Shown here: in pieces, positions 53,077 to 61,844 of the stretch
Numbering within the stretch: the stretch's first letter is position 1
Layout of the letters: every line of letters begins with the position of its first letter
Assembly (NCBI RefSeq): GCF_012241385.1
Contig: NZ_JAAVXB010000001.1
Span: 659,079-723,078 of the forward strand
From: Solimonas marina
GTDB taxonomy: Bacteria > Pseudomonadota > Gammaproteobacteria > Nevskiales > Nevskiaceae
Direction: 5' to 3'
Length of the DNA: 64,000 bases
Translations under genes and position numbers: made by a program
The notes under the pieces: model-generated
What the model saw: only the letters and a program-made list of their open reading frames with translations
Told to the model about the DNA's origin: nothing
Database searches by the model: none

Positions 53077-55506
53077 TCAGAAGTCCCAGTTCAGGCGCAG
53101 GCCCCAGGTGGTCGGTGGGGCCAGTGAGTCCTCGCGGCCGAAGTCGGTGTGGAACTGGGCGAGGTCGTAGCGCGCGTCGGTGAGGTTTTCGCCGAACAGG
53201 GTGACGCGCATCGACCAGCGCTCGTAGAGATAGCTGATCCGCGCATTGAGTACCGAATACGCTTTCTCGAACGAGTTGTCGGCGTTTTGTGCCAGGTAGT
53301 AGTAGCCGGAGTTGTAATACCAGTCACCCGCCACTTCGAGCGTGCCACCGGGTACGGACAACAGCTGTGCGGCGCCGAAGGTGCGGGAGAACTTGGGCGT
53401 GCGGACGATGCGGTTGCCGCTGAAGTCGTGGCAACTGGCGAGCCTGGCGTCGTATTCGCCGCTGGCGTTGGTGCAATCGCTTTGATAGGCGAGGCCGGTC
53501 GTGTCGTTGAAGCCGCGACCGTTGTCGTAGTCGAGATAGACGGCGTGCAGCCACGAGGCGTTGGCGTTGAGTGTCAGGCCCGGATCGAGGCGGCGCAGCG
53601 GTTGCCACACGGTTTCGACTTCGACGCCGCGAATGCGGGCGCGGCCGGCGTTTTCGAGGTTGATCGCGCCGCCGGACGTGAAAGACATGAAGCCGGTCTG
53701 CAGATCCTTGATGTCGTTCTGGAACAGTGCGGTGTTGAAGCGCAGGCTGTGATGCAGCCACTCGGACTTGAGGCCGACCTCGTACGCGGTGACCTTCTCC
53801 GGCTTCACGTATTCGGGCTGCTTGAAGATGTTGATGATGTTGTAGGTGCCGCTCTTGTAGCCCTGCTGGAACGAGGCGTACAGCAGCACGTCGCGGAATG
53901 GGCGGAAGTCCAGCGAGACCTTGGGCGAGAAGTTGGTGGCCGTCGTTTGTTCCGGCGAGAACGAATAGATCGTGCTGACGCCGCCGCCGAGGTTGCCGAG
54001 GCCGACGTCGGAGCGCGCCAGCTTGCGCGACTCGTGCTGCCAGCGGCCGCCGAGCGTGATGTCGAGCCAGTCGGTCAGGCTCGCGGTGCTCTGCGCGTAG
54101 GCCGAATAGCTTTCGGTGTCGAGCAGGCCGGTGAAGTAGAAGGTCAGTGTTTCCGGGATCGGCAGATCGCCGAGCAGGTTGCGCACGGTGGTGCCGAGTG
54201 TGCCGGGCAGCGCATCGAGCAGTTGTTGGGTCGGCAGCTGGACGTCGTCGAGCAGGCGCAGGTAGCCGGGGTCGTAGCCGCCGCGGCTCTTCAGGTAGTA
54301 AAGGCCACCGACCCACTTCAGCCAGTCCGCGCCCCAGCTTTCGTCGTTCGACGTGAATTGCAGTTCGCTGGTGACGAAGCGCTGGTATTCGCTGTTGGCG
54401 CCGTAGGTCGCCAGAGGCTGGTTCGTGCCGTCGAAGTCGTAGACGTAGTCGTGCGCGCGGACGAAGTAGTAGCTGCCGAGCAGTTTGGTGTCGACGCCGG
54501 GCAGGTGCCACTTGAGGACGCCGTAGGCGGCGCGCGTGTCGGTGACCAGCGACGGTTCGGCGTTGGCGGTGACGACGTAGTCGCGGGTCTCGGCCGGCAG
54601 CGTCGCGCCGAGCAGCGGGCTCGGATCGACATTGGCCGACGCGGTGGTGCCGGTGCCGCGCTGCTGGCCAGCCAGCCAGGTCAGTACCAACGACACGTCG
54701 TCGTCGAAGGTGAAGCCGAGTTTGACGCGCGCGCCCTTGCCGATCTCCGGCGGCAGGTGGTCGCCGCTGCCGTTGTCGAGGCGGTAGAGATTGTCGGCGC
54801 GGTTGTAGAACGCCGAGACGCTGGCGGCGATGTCGTCGCTCAGCGGCAGATTGGTGTAAACCCGCGTGCGGGTGTCGTTGTAGCGCGGTGCGTAACTGGT
54901 CTGAATCGAGGTCTCGGCCTGCTGGCCAGGATCTTTCGACCAGATCGAGATCGCGCCGCCGGTCGAGTTGCGGCCGAACAGCGTGCCCTGCGGTCCCTTC
55001 AGCACCTCGATGCGTTCGATGGCGCCGAACGATTGCGCCAGCGAGTGCCCGGACGGGAAGTAGACGCCGTCGACGTAGGTCGCGACGCTGGGTTCGGCCG
55101 ACGGAATGAAGATGTCGGTGCCGACGCCGCGCATATAGATCAGGTTGTAGCCGCCTAGGTCGGTGACGGTCAGGCCGGGCACTGCGGTCGTCAGGTCGCG
55201 CACGCTCTGGATGCCGCGCGCGTCGAGCTGGTCGGCCGTGAACGCGGCAATCGACACCGGCACGTCCTGCGAGCGCTCGGCGCGCTTGCGCGCGGTGACG
55301 GTGATTTCGGCCAGTGGCGCGGGCGTGGCGGCGGGCTCGGAGGCGACGACGGGCGGGGCGCCGCCGGGCACGGGGATCGTCGCCAGCGGTTCGTCGCTCG
55401 TGGCGGCGAATGCCAACGGGGCGGCCGCCAACAAGGCGCTGCCGAGCAGATGCGAGATCGCGGACACGCCGGGCCGGCCGGCGCGCGGACGAAACATGGT
55501 GGACAT
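53077..55506 (-). CDS. TonB-dependent outer-membrane receptor
   Basis: An 809-residue receptor starting at ATG 55506 behind GGGGAG. Signal peptide ends PLAFA. The TonB-box-like EITVTARKRAERSQDVPVSI is at residues 67-86. The plug covers about 80-193, with LIYMRGVGTDIF, YVDGVYFPSG and IERIEVLKGPQGTLFGRNST. The barrel ends with LRLNWDF. It is of the type common in sphingomonads and Nevskiales with unidentified substrate. The mature N-terminus has a Pro/Ala-rich linker. Stands alone; divergent neighbours are absent. Confidence 0.92.
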   Translation of the reverse strand: MSTMFRPRAGRPGVSAISHLLGSALLAAAPLAFAATSDEPLATIPVPGGAPPVVASEPAATPAPLAEITVTARKRAERSQDVPVSIAAFTADQLDARGIQSVRDLTTAVPGLTVTDLGGYNLIYMRGVGTDIFIPSAEPSVATYVDGVYFPSGHSLAQSFGAIERIEVLKGPQGTLFGRNSTGGAISIWSKDPGQQAETSIQTSYAPRYNDTRTRVYTNLPLSDDIAASVSAFYNRADNLYRLDNGSGDHLPPEIGKGARVKLGFTFDDDVSLVLTWLAGQQRGTGTTASANVDPSPLLGATLPAETRDYVVTANAEPSLVTDTRAAYGVLKWHLPGVDTKLLGSYYFVRAHDYVYDFDGTNQPLATYGANSEYQRFVTSELQFTSNDESWGADWLKWVGGLYYLKSRGGYDPGYLRLLDDVQLPTQQLLDALPGTLGTTVRNLLGDLPIPETLTFYFTGLLDTESYSAYAQSTASLTDWLDITLGGRWQHESRKLARSDVGLGNLGGGVSTIYSFSPEQTTATNFSPKVSLDFRPFRDVLLYASFQQGYKSGTYNIINIFKQPEYVKPEKVTAYEVGLKSEWLHHSLRFNTALFQNDIKDLQTGFMSFTSGGAINLENAGRARIRGVEVETVWQPLRRLDPGLTLNANASWLHAVYLDYDNGRGFNDTTGLAYQSDCTNASGEYDARLASCHDFSGNRIVRTPKFSRTFGAAQLLSVPGGTLEVAGDWYYNSGYYYLAQNADNSFEKAYSVLNARISYLYERWSMRVTLFGENLTDARYDLAQFHTDFGREDSLAPPTTWGLRLNWDF

Positions 55507-55607
55507 CGTGCCGCTCCCCTGAATCAGCGGGCGCCGACGATAGGCAGCATGGGAAATGTGCGCCAAGAATTTAGGCGCACATCTACATAACCAATTCGTA
55601 TAAGGCG

Positions 55608-56819
55608 TCAGCCGGGGGCTGGCTTGGCTTCGTTGCGGAACAGCGGCACCAGCAGCGGCGGCGCGATCATGGTTGTCGCCACGGCCATGAACAGCACGAC
55701 GGCGAACACCTTGTCGGAGATCACGCCCATGCCGAGGCCGATCTGTGCGACGACGATACCGACCTCACCGCGCGGTGCCATGCCGACGCCGATCTGCGCC
55801 GCGCGCCGCGCGCCGAGGCGGATCGCCGCCAGGCCGCAGCCGACGAACTTGGTGACCACCGCCAGCGCCGTCACCACCAGCGCCGCGACGATGGTTTCGC
55901 GATTGGCGAAGGCATCGACATTGAGCTGCATGCCGATGTTGACGAGGAAGAAGGGCGTGAAGAACTCGGTGATGCCGCGCACCTGTTCGTGCGTCTCATG
56001 CTCTTGCTCGGTCGGCTCGGCCAGCGCCATGCCGGCGAGGAAGGCGCCGATGATGGCGGCGATGCCGATCGTCGCGGCAACCGTGGCGAGGCCGAAGCAC
56101 AGCAGCACGGCGCCGATGAACAGCGAGTGGCCGATGCGCAGTCGCGCGATACGCGGCGTCGCGCGCTTCATCGCCGAGGCGCCGATCGTCGCCACGGCGA
56201 CGACGAAGCCGATCGACAGCGCCGCGGTGGCGCCGATCTCGGCGTAGTCGATGGCGCCGCCGGCCATGCTCGACACCACCGCCAGCACCAGCAGGCCGAG
56301 GATGTCGTCGATCACGGCGGCGCCGAGGATGATGCGGCTGGAGATCAGGCTCAGCAGGCCCATGCCGGACAGCACGCGGGCGGTGATGCCGACGCTGGTG
56401 GCGACCATGGCCGCGCCGAGGAACAGCGATTCGATATTGCTGTGCCCGGAGAAATGCATATAGGCCCAGCCGGCGAAGAACGGCACGATGACGCCGAGCA
56501 CCGCGACCATGCCGGCGGTGCCGCCGACCTGCAGGATGGAGCGCGGCTTGGTCTCCAGGCCCACCGAGAACAGCAGGAAGATCACGCCGAGTTCGGCCAG
56601 CGTGTGGGTGATTTCATTGGGCGTTACCCAGCCGAGCACGCTCGGGCCGATCAGTACGCCAGCCAGAATCTCGCCGACCACCGACGGTTGCTTGAGCCGC
56701 TCGAAGATTTCCGCGAACAGCTTGGCGCCGGCAAACATCAGCAGCAGCGAGACGAGGATCTCGTTGGTATTCGAAGCACTGGCGGCGGCATGGCCCGCGT
56801 CGGCGGCAGTCATGATCAT
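55608..56819 (-). CDS. CPA2-type cation/proton antiporter
   Basis: A 403-residue membrane protein with about 11-12 helices. The ion-binding pair Asp171-Asp172 in GAAVIDDILGLLVLAV suggests electrogenic Na+/H+ exchange. Other family blocks: QPSVVGEILAGVLIGPSVLG, ELGVIFLLFSVGLE and FFTPFFLVNIGMQL. No regulatory TrkA-N domain. Likely pH or sodium homeostasis. ATG 56819 is followed by a second in-frame ATG at 56813. Confidence 0.9.
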   Translation of the reverse strand: MIMTAADAGHAAASASNTNEILVSLLLMFAGAKLFAEIFERLKQPSVVGEILAGVLIGPSVLGWVTPNEITHTLAELGVIFLLFSVGLETKPRSILQVGGTAGMVAVLGVIVPFFAGWAYMHFSGHSNIESLFLGAAMVATSVGITARVLSGMGLLSLISSRIILGAAVIDDILGLLVLAVVSSMAGGAIDYAEIGATAALSIGFVVAVATIGASAMKRATPRIARLRIGHSLFIGAVLLCFGLATVAATIGIAAIIGAFLAGMALAEPTEQEHETHEQVRGITEFFTPFFLVNIGMQLNVDAFANRETIVAALVVTALAVVTKFVGCGLAAIRLGARRAAQIGVGMAPRGEVGIVVAQIGLGMGVISDKVFAVVLFMAVATTMIAPPLLVPLFRNEAKPAPG

Positions 56820-56897
56820 TCCAGAAGACGTGAGACCGACAAAGATCGCCTACGCAGCGGCCGCCGTGCAAGCGTGGCGGCTGCGGTGCGCGGCCGA

Positions 56898-57584
56898 CTA
56901 CTCGCTGTCCGCTTCGCCTTCCGGCACCAGCTCATCGAGCGGGAAATGGTGGACATGCACGCCGCGCTCGCCGCGCAGCGCGACGCGCAGCATGCCTTCG
57001 GCCACCTCGTCGGCGTCGACGGGGCGGTAGCGCCGCAGCGGGCCGCGCAGCATGCGCTCGGCCAGCGGTGCGCACTGCTGCGCAAATGCTTCGCCGGCAC
57101 GATGTTCGTCGCGTTCGCCGAGCAATAGCGATGGGCGCAGCACATGCACCGCATCGAAGCCTAACGCTGCGACGGCCTTCTCCATGCGCCCTTTGACGCG
57201 CGAATAGAAGGCCAGCGCATGATCACTGGCGCCGACCGCCGAGATCACCAGGAACTGCTGGGCCCCGGCGTCGAGCGTCGCCCGCGCCAGATCGACGACC
57301 ATGCGCTCGTCGACGTCGGCGAAGGCCGCGCGGCAGCCGGCACGCTTGATCGTGGTGCCCAAGCAGCAATAGACGTCACTGACCGCCAGCGCGTCGCCGA
57401 GCGCCTGCAGCGTCGCCAGATCGGCGAAGTCGGTGCGGACGACGGTCAGGTGTGGATCTTCGAGGTCGAAAGGCCGCCGTGTCAGCACGCGCACTTCCGT
57501 ATAGGCCGGGTCGCGCAACAGACGCGCCACGACCTGATGCCCGACCAGGCCGGTCGCCCCCGCGACCAGTGCAATGCGCTTCAT
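56898..57584 (-). CDS. NAD(P)H-binding protein, atypical SDR (HTATIP2-like)
   Basis: A 228-residue Rossmann protein with ALVAGATGLVGHQVVARLL at the N-terminus and DVYCCLGTTIKRAGCRAAF, FLVISAVGASDHALAFYSRV and HVLRPSLLLGERDEHR. This resembles bacterial HTATIP2/TIP30 relatives of the atypical SDR group. No clear active-site triad. Substrate unknown. Upstream is the divergent HIT gene. Confidence 0.82.
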   Translation of the reverse strand: MKRIALVAGATGLVGHQVVARLLRDPAYTEVRVLTRRPFDLEDPHLTVVRTDFADLATLQALGDALAVSDVYCCLGTTIKRAGCRAAFADVDERMVVDLARATLDAGAQQFLVISAVGASDHALAFYSRVKGRMEKAVAALGFDAVHVLRPSLLLGERDEHRAGEAFAQQCAPLAERMLRGPLRRYRPVDADEVAEGMLRVALRGERGVHVHHFPLDELVPEGEADSE

Positions 57585-57674
57585 GCCGACCCGCTCCCCA
57601 ACATGTCGTTTCCCGTTCTGCTGATCCAGAATGTCGTCCCTCGATCTTTATACACCGGCATCGCCGGAGCTGAC

Positions 57675-58112
57675 GTGACAAAGCTCAGTATTTTTGAATT
57701 GAACGACAGGCTCAAGGCCGACACGCTGTGGCTGGGTGACTGGCCGCTGTGCCGTGTGCTGCTGATGAACGACGCCCAGTTCCCATGGGTGATCCTCGTG
57801 CCGCGACGTGCCGGAATCCGGGAGATCTACGAGCTGGACGCCGCCGATCAGGTGCAGCTGCTGCACGAATCGAGCGCACTCGGCCGCGCGCTGATGGCCG
57901 ATTTCGGCGGCGAAAAGCTCAATATCGGCGCGCTCGGCAATCTGGTTCCGCAGCTGCACGTGCATCACATCGTCCGCCACGCGGCCGACCCGGCCTGGCC
58001 GGGGCCGGTCTGGGGACGTGTGCCGGCACAGCCCTACGCGGCGGCCGCCGCCGATGCGCGCATCGCGCAGCTGCGCGCGCGATTGACCGCGGCGTTCCCC
58101 CTGTCGGTCTGA
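57675..58112 (+). CDS. HIT-family protein
   Basis: A 145-residue protein. Start GTG 57675 with GGAG 6 bp upstream is preferred; ATG 57603 is an in-frame alternative. N-terminus SIFELNDRLKADTLWLGDWP and C-terminal HIT block QLHVHHIVRHAADPAW with PGPVWGRVP mark the nucleotide-hydrolase-like branch. Central His triad HVHHIV. Substrate unknown. Followed by the SDR gene after 60 bp. Confidence 0.87.
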   Translation: MTKLSIFELNDRLKADTLWLGDWPLCRVLLMNDAQFPWVILVPRRAGIREIYELDAADQVQLLHESSALGRALMADFGGEKLNIGALGNLVPQLHVHHIVRHAADPAWPGPVWGRVPAQPYAAAAADARIAQLRARLTAAFPLSV

Positions 58113-58172
58113 TCGGCGCTAGGCGGCACCGGCAGCGCTGCCTAGACTCGCCGCCACTTCGATACACGGACG

Positions 58173-59012
58173 ATGCGCGCAATGGACAAGGTCACCGGCA
58201 AGAAAGTGCTGATCACGGGAGCGGCGATGGGCATGGGCAAGCTGTATGCCCAGTACGCGGCGTCCGAAGGCGCGCAGACCATCGTCCTCTGGGATATCAA
58301 CGCCGACGCCCTCGAAGCCACGGCCGCCGAACTGCGCGCGCAGTGCCAGCAGGTGATCACGCAGGTGGTCGACGTCTCCAAGTACGAGGCGATCGCTGCC
58401 GCCGCTGCCGAGGTTCGCGCCCAGGTCGGCACGCTCGACGTGCTGATCAACAACGCCGGCATCATTCGCGGCAAGTACTTCTGGGAACATGACCCTCAGA
58501 AGGACATCGAGATGACGATGGCGATCAACGCCATGGCGCCGATGTACATCGCCCGCGAGTTCCTGCCGGACATGATCGCCGACGCATCGACCGAGCGTCG
58601 CATCGTCAATATCGCGTCGGCCGCCGGGCTGGTGTCGAACCCGCGCATGAGCGTCTATTGCGCGTCGAAGTGGTCGTGCACGGGCTGGAGCGACTCGCTG
58701 CGGCTGGAACTGGAGCAGGCTGGCTACCGTCACCTCAAGGTGCTGACCGTCAACCCGACCTATATCTCGACCGGCATGTTCGAAGGCGCCAAGCCGATGC
58801 TGATGACGCCGCTGATGACGCCGGAGTTCGTCACCACGCGCGTCTGGCAGGGCATGAAGCGCGGTACGCCGCGGCTCATCCTGCCGTGGACGGTCTATCT
58901 GTCGAATGCACTGAAGGGTCTGCTGCCGATCCGGCTCTTCGATTGGCTGGCCGACCACGTCTTCGGCGTCTATCACTCGATGGACAGCTTCAAGGACAAC
59001 AAGCGCGGCTGA
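58173..59012 (+). CDS. classical short-chain dehydrogenase/reductase
   Basis: A 279-residue SDR. Cofactor motif ITGAAMGMGKLYAQYA, LINNAGIIRGKYF, catalytic Ser in NIASAAGLVSNP, and YCASKWS with Tyr and Lys. Related to hydroxysteroid or retinol-type dehydrogenases such as the 17-beta-HSD11 group. Substrate unknown; a role in lipid or steroid metabolism together with the fatty acyl reductase is possible. A second ATG at 58182 is possible. Confidence 0.9.
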   Translation: MRAMDKVTGKKVLITGAAMGMGKLYAQYAASEGAQTIVLWDINADALEATAAELRAQCQQVITQVVDVSKYEAIAAAAAEVRAQVGTLDVLINNAGIIRGKYFWEHDPQKDIEMTMAINAMAPMYIAREFLPDMIADASTERRIVNIASAAGLVSNPRMSVYCASKWSCTGWSDSLRLELEQAGYRHLKVLTVNPTYISTGMFEGAKPMLMTPLMTPEFVTTRVWQGMKRGTPRLILPWTVYLSNALKGLLPIRLFDWLADHVFGVYHSMDSFKDNKRG

Positions 59013-59190
59013 TGCTGCCGGGCGGGGCAAAGCGGCGCCGTCTGTCAGTACATTTTGACCCTTCGCCGATTGCAGCTGTTCACCTAATGTGAACTGGCTC
59101 ACGCTATTCGCTCGACATGGATTGTCGCGCTGCGGTCGACGCCTTATATAAGGCGCGGCCGTGTCGCACGGCTTCGAGGAGAGTGATGTC

Positions 59191-59535
59191 ATGAAGGGCA
59201 TTTCGATAATCGGCTTGGCAATGGGCGCGGGCCTGACGCTCGCCGCCTGCAGCACGCCGGCGCCCAAGCCGCTTGAGGCACGCAATGTCTCCGCCCCGCT
59301 GCAACTGCCGGCTGGCTTGGCAAGCCGTTACCAGCCCGGCGAAACCGTGGCGCTGGCCGCACCGACCACCTTGTTCCTGCACCCGCTCGTCAAAGGTGAA
59401 ACCGCGGCCAAGCTGCCGCCGGGCGCGCTGGTCAAGCTCAAGTCGCGCGTGCTCAATGCCGAAGGCCCGTGGTGGTTGATCGAAGGCCAGAACGCCGCCG
59501 GCTGGGTCAGCGAGAAAACCCTGCCCACCCAGTAG
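59191..59535 (+). CDS. small lipoprotein, SH3-like C-terminal region
   Basis: A 114-residue protein from ATG 59191 behind GAGGAG. Lipobox in AGLTLAACSTPAPK. The C-terminal region TTLFLHPLVKGETAAKLPPG and GPWWLIEGQNAAGWVSEK resembles SH3-like domains of bacterial lipoproteins. Likely periplasm-exposed. No family assigned. Confidence 0.72.
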   Translation: MKGISIIGLAMGAGLTLAACSTPAPKPLEARNVSAPLQLPAGLASRYQPGETVALAAPTTLFLHPLVKGETAAKLPPGALVKLKSRVLNAEGPWWLIEGQNAAGWVSEKTLPTQ

Positions 59536-59655
59536 GTGCATCGTGCGGCCGATTGGCCGCAGGTACAGCCTCCACCCTGTCCATTGGCGCGTTCACTGCG
59601 CTTCGCGGTCCGTTAAGATGGCGGCGGGCCACAAAACGACAATTAGGGGAAGCGG

Positions 59656-61638
59656 ATGCTTTACTTCGTGACGGGCGCGACCGGCTTCATCGGCAAGTTT
59701 CTGATCGGGCAATTGCTGCAGCGTGAGGACGCGAAGGTCTACGCGCTCGTCCGCCCCGGATCCCAGGATAAATTCGACGACCTGCGCGAGCGCTACGGCG
59801 AAGCCGCCAGTCGCTTGCACGCCATGCACGGCGATGTCACCGAGCCGGGGCTGGTGTCCGATGCCGACCGGCGCAAGCTCAAAGGCAAGGTCGATCACGT
59901 CTTCCACCTAGCCGCCGTCTATGACATGAACATGGACGATGCGACTGGCGACCGCATCAACAACGAAGGCACGCGCAACGTCGTCGCCTTCGCCAACGAA
60001 TTGGGCGGTGACGTGGTGCTCCACCACATGTCCAGCGTTGCCGTCGCCGGCGGCGATTACATCGGCCGCTTCAGCGAGAAGATGTTCGACGAGGGGCAGC
60101 GCCTCGGCCATCCGTACTTCCGCACCAAGTTCGAGTCCGAAAAGATCGTCCGCACGGAGGCGACGGTGCCGTTCCGCATCTATCGTCCGGGTGCCGTGGT
60201 CGGCTCGTCGGAAACCGGCGAGATGGACAAGATCGACGGTCCGTACTACTTCTTCAAGACCGTGCAGAAGATCAGCTACGCGGTGCCGAAGTGGCTGCCG
60301 CTGCTGGGCGTTACCGGCGGCAAGGTGCCGATCGCACCGGTCGATTACGTGGCCAAGGCGACCGACTACATCGCCCACCAGCCTGGGCTCAATGGCCAGT
60401 GCTTCTGTCTGATCCAGTCGCATTCGCCGACCGTCGGTGAGCTGGTGCGCACGATCATGGACGCCGCGCACGGCCCGCATGTGGTCAGCGAGTTCGAGAT
60501 TCCGCCGATCCCGCCGCCGGTCAAGATGCTCGGCAACCGCGTCGTCGAGGCGATTCCGCCGGCGCTGAAGAAGCGCGCCGCCACCGCGATCGGCATTCCG
60601 CCGTCGGTGCTCGGCTATGTCGTCAACCGCGCGCTGTTCGACGACAAGAACACGCGCAAGGCGCTCAAGGGCTCGGGCATCAAGTGCCCGGATATCCGCG
60701 ACTATTGCGAGAAGCTCTGGCAGTACTGGGAGTTGCACCTCGACCTGCAAACCACGCTGCCGCGCGGCGCCACGCGCCGTATCGCCGGCAAGGTTGCGGT
60801 CGTCACCGGCGCGTCGAGCGGCATCGGCTTCGTCGTCTCGAAGAAGCTGGCGGCGGCGGGCGCCAAGGTCATCCTCGTCGCGCGCACGCGCGACAAGCTC
60901 GAACAGACGCGCGAGATCATCGAGAAGGCCGGCGGCGAAGCCTTCGTCTATCCCTGCGACCTGTCGGACATGAAGGCGATCGACGACTGCGCGAACGCCA
61001 TCATCAACGACTTCGGCCACGTCGACATTCTGGTCAACAACGCCGGCCGTTCGATCCGCCGCGCGGTCATGGAGTCGAGCACGCGCTTCCACGACTTCGA
61101 GCGCACCATGCAGCTGAACTACTTCGGCGCGGTACGCATGATCCTCGCGTTCCTGCCGGCAATGGCCAAGCGCAAGAGCGGCCAGATCATCAACATCAGC
61201 TCGATCGGCGTGCTCGCCAATGCCGCGCGCTTCTCGGCCTATGTGGCGTCGAAGGCTGCGCTCGACGCGTTCTCGCGCTGCCTGTCGGCCGAGGTCAAGC
61301 ACTGCAACATCGACGTCACCGCGATCTACATGCCGTTGGTGCGCACGCCGATGATCGCGCCGACCAAGATCTACGACTACGTGCCGACCTGGTCGCCCGA
61401 CAAGGCCGGCGACACAGTGATGCGTGCGATTCTGTACAAGCCCAAGTCGATCGCCACGCCGCTTGGCACCGCCGCCGCCGTGTCGTATGCGCTGTGGCCC
61501 AAGCTCAACGACTACATCCTCAACAAGGGCTTCCATCTGTTCCCGTCGTCGTCGGCCGCTCGCGGCCGCAAGGAAGGCGCCAAGCCGACGCTGGAGCAGG
61601 TGGTGTTCGCCAACCTGTTCAAGGGCGAACACTTCTGA
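59656..61638 (+). CDS. alcohol-forming fatty acyl-CoA/ACP reductase (FAR type)
   Basis: A 660-residue two-domain protein. N-terminal male-sterility/NAD-binding-4 domain: YFVTGATGFIGKFLIGQLLQ, DHVFHLAAVYDMNMDDAT, and FRTKFESEKIV with Tyr and Lys. C-terminal classical SDR domain: VAVVTGASSGIGFVVSKKLA, LVNNAGRSIRRAVMES and FSAYVASKAALDAFSRCLSA. The same layout, including FHDFERTMQLNYFGAVRM, is found in Marinobacter FAR (Maqu_2507), which reduces fatty acyl-CoA to fatty alcohol. Related Nevskiales proteins are common; wax esters are not implied since no wax synthase is visible. Confidence 0.88.
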   Translation: MLYFVTGATGFIGKFLIGQLLQREDAKVYALVRPGSQDKFDDLRERYGEAASRLHAMHGDVTEPGLVSDADRRKLKGKVDHVFHLAAVYDMNMDDATGDRINNEGTRNVVAFANELGGDVVLHHMSSVAVAGGDYIGRFSEKMFDEGQRLGHPYFRTKFESEKIVRTEATVPFRIYRPGAVVGSSETGEMDKIDGPYYFFKTVQKISYAVPKWLPLLGVTGGKVPIAPVDYVAKATDYIAHQPGLNGQCFCLIQSHSPTVGELVRTIMDAAHGPHVVSEFEIPPIPPPVKMLGNRVVEAIPPALKKRAATAIGIPPSVLGYVVNRALFDDKNTRKALKGSGIKCPDIRDYCEKLWQYWELHLDLQTTLPRGATRRIAGKVAVVTGASSGIGFVVSKKLAAAGAKVILVARTRDKLEQTREIIEKAGGEAFVYPCDLSDMKAIDDCANAIINDFGHVDILVNNAGRSIRRAVMESSTRFHDFERTMQLNYFGAVRMILAFLPAMAKRKSGQIINISSIGVLANAARFSAYVASKAALDAFSRCLSAEVKHCNIDVTAIYMPLVRTPMIAPTKIYDYVPTWSPDKAGDTVMRAILYKPKSIATPLGTAAAVSYALWPKLNDYILNKGFHLFPSSSAARGRKEGAKPTLEQVVFANLFKGEHF

Positions 61639-61646
61639 GATCCGCT

Positions 61647-61677
61647 GCCGCGTGGCGCCTTCGGGTGGCCACGCGGC
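61647..61677 (+). other. inverted repeat after the FAR gene
   Basis: Arms GCCGCGTGG (61647-61655) and CCACGCGGC (61669-61677), perfect over 9 bp with a 13-base loop and no T-run. It could be a weak or Rho-dependent termination structure. Confidence 0.5.
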
Positions 61678-61757
61678 CCTGCAGCCATCGTCCGGTTCGC
61701 AGTTTGGGCCGTAGACCGTGACGCCACGGTCATAGCGGCAATCAATAGGCGCGCAGT

Positions 61758-61799
61758 ACGCTCGGCGGCCGATATCGCAGGATGTCGGCCGCCGAGCGT
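61758..61799 (+). other. strong 15-bp-stem inverted repeat before the CocE gene
   Basis: Arms ACGCTCGGCGGCCGA (61758-61772) and TCGGCCGCCGAGCGT (61785-61799) are perfect with a 12-base loop. No T-run follows, so a regulatory hairpin is as likely as a terminator. A third, 7-bp dyad lies at 61714-61731. Confidence 0.6.
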
Positions 61800-61844
61800 T
61801 TGCGCGGCATATCGATAACGACAAGCAGGATTCGAGGGGACGAT

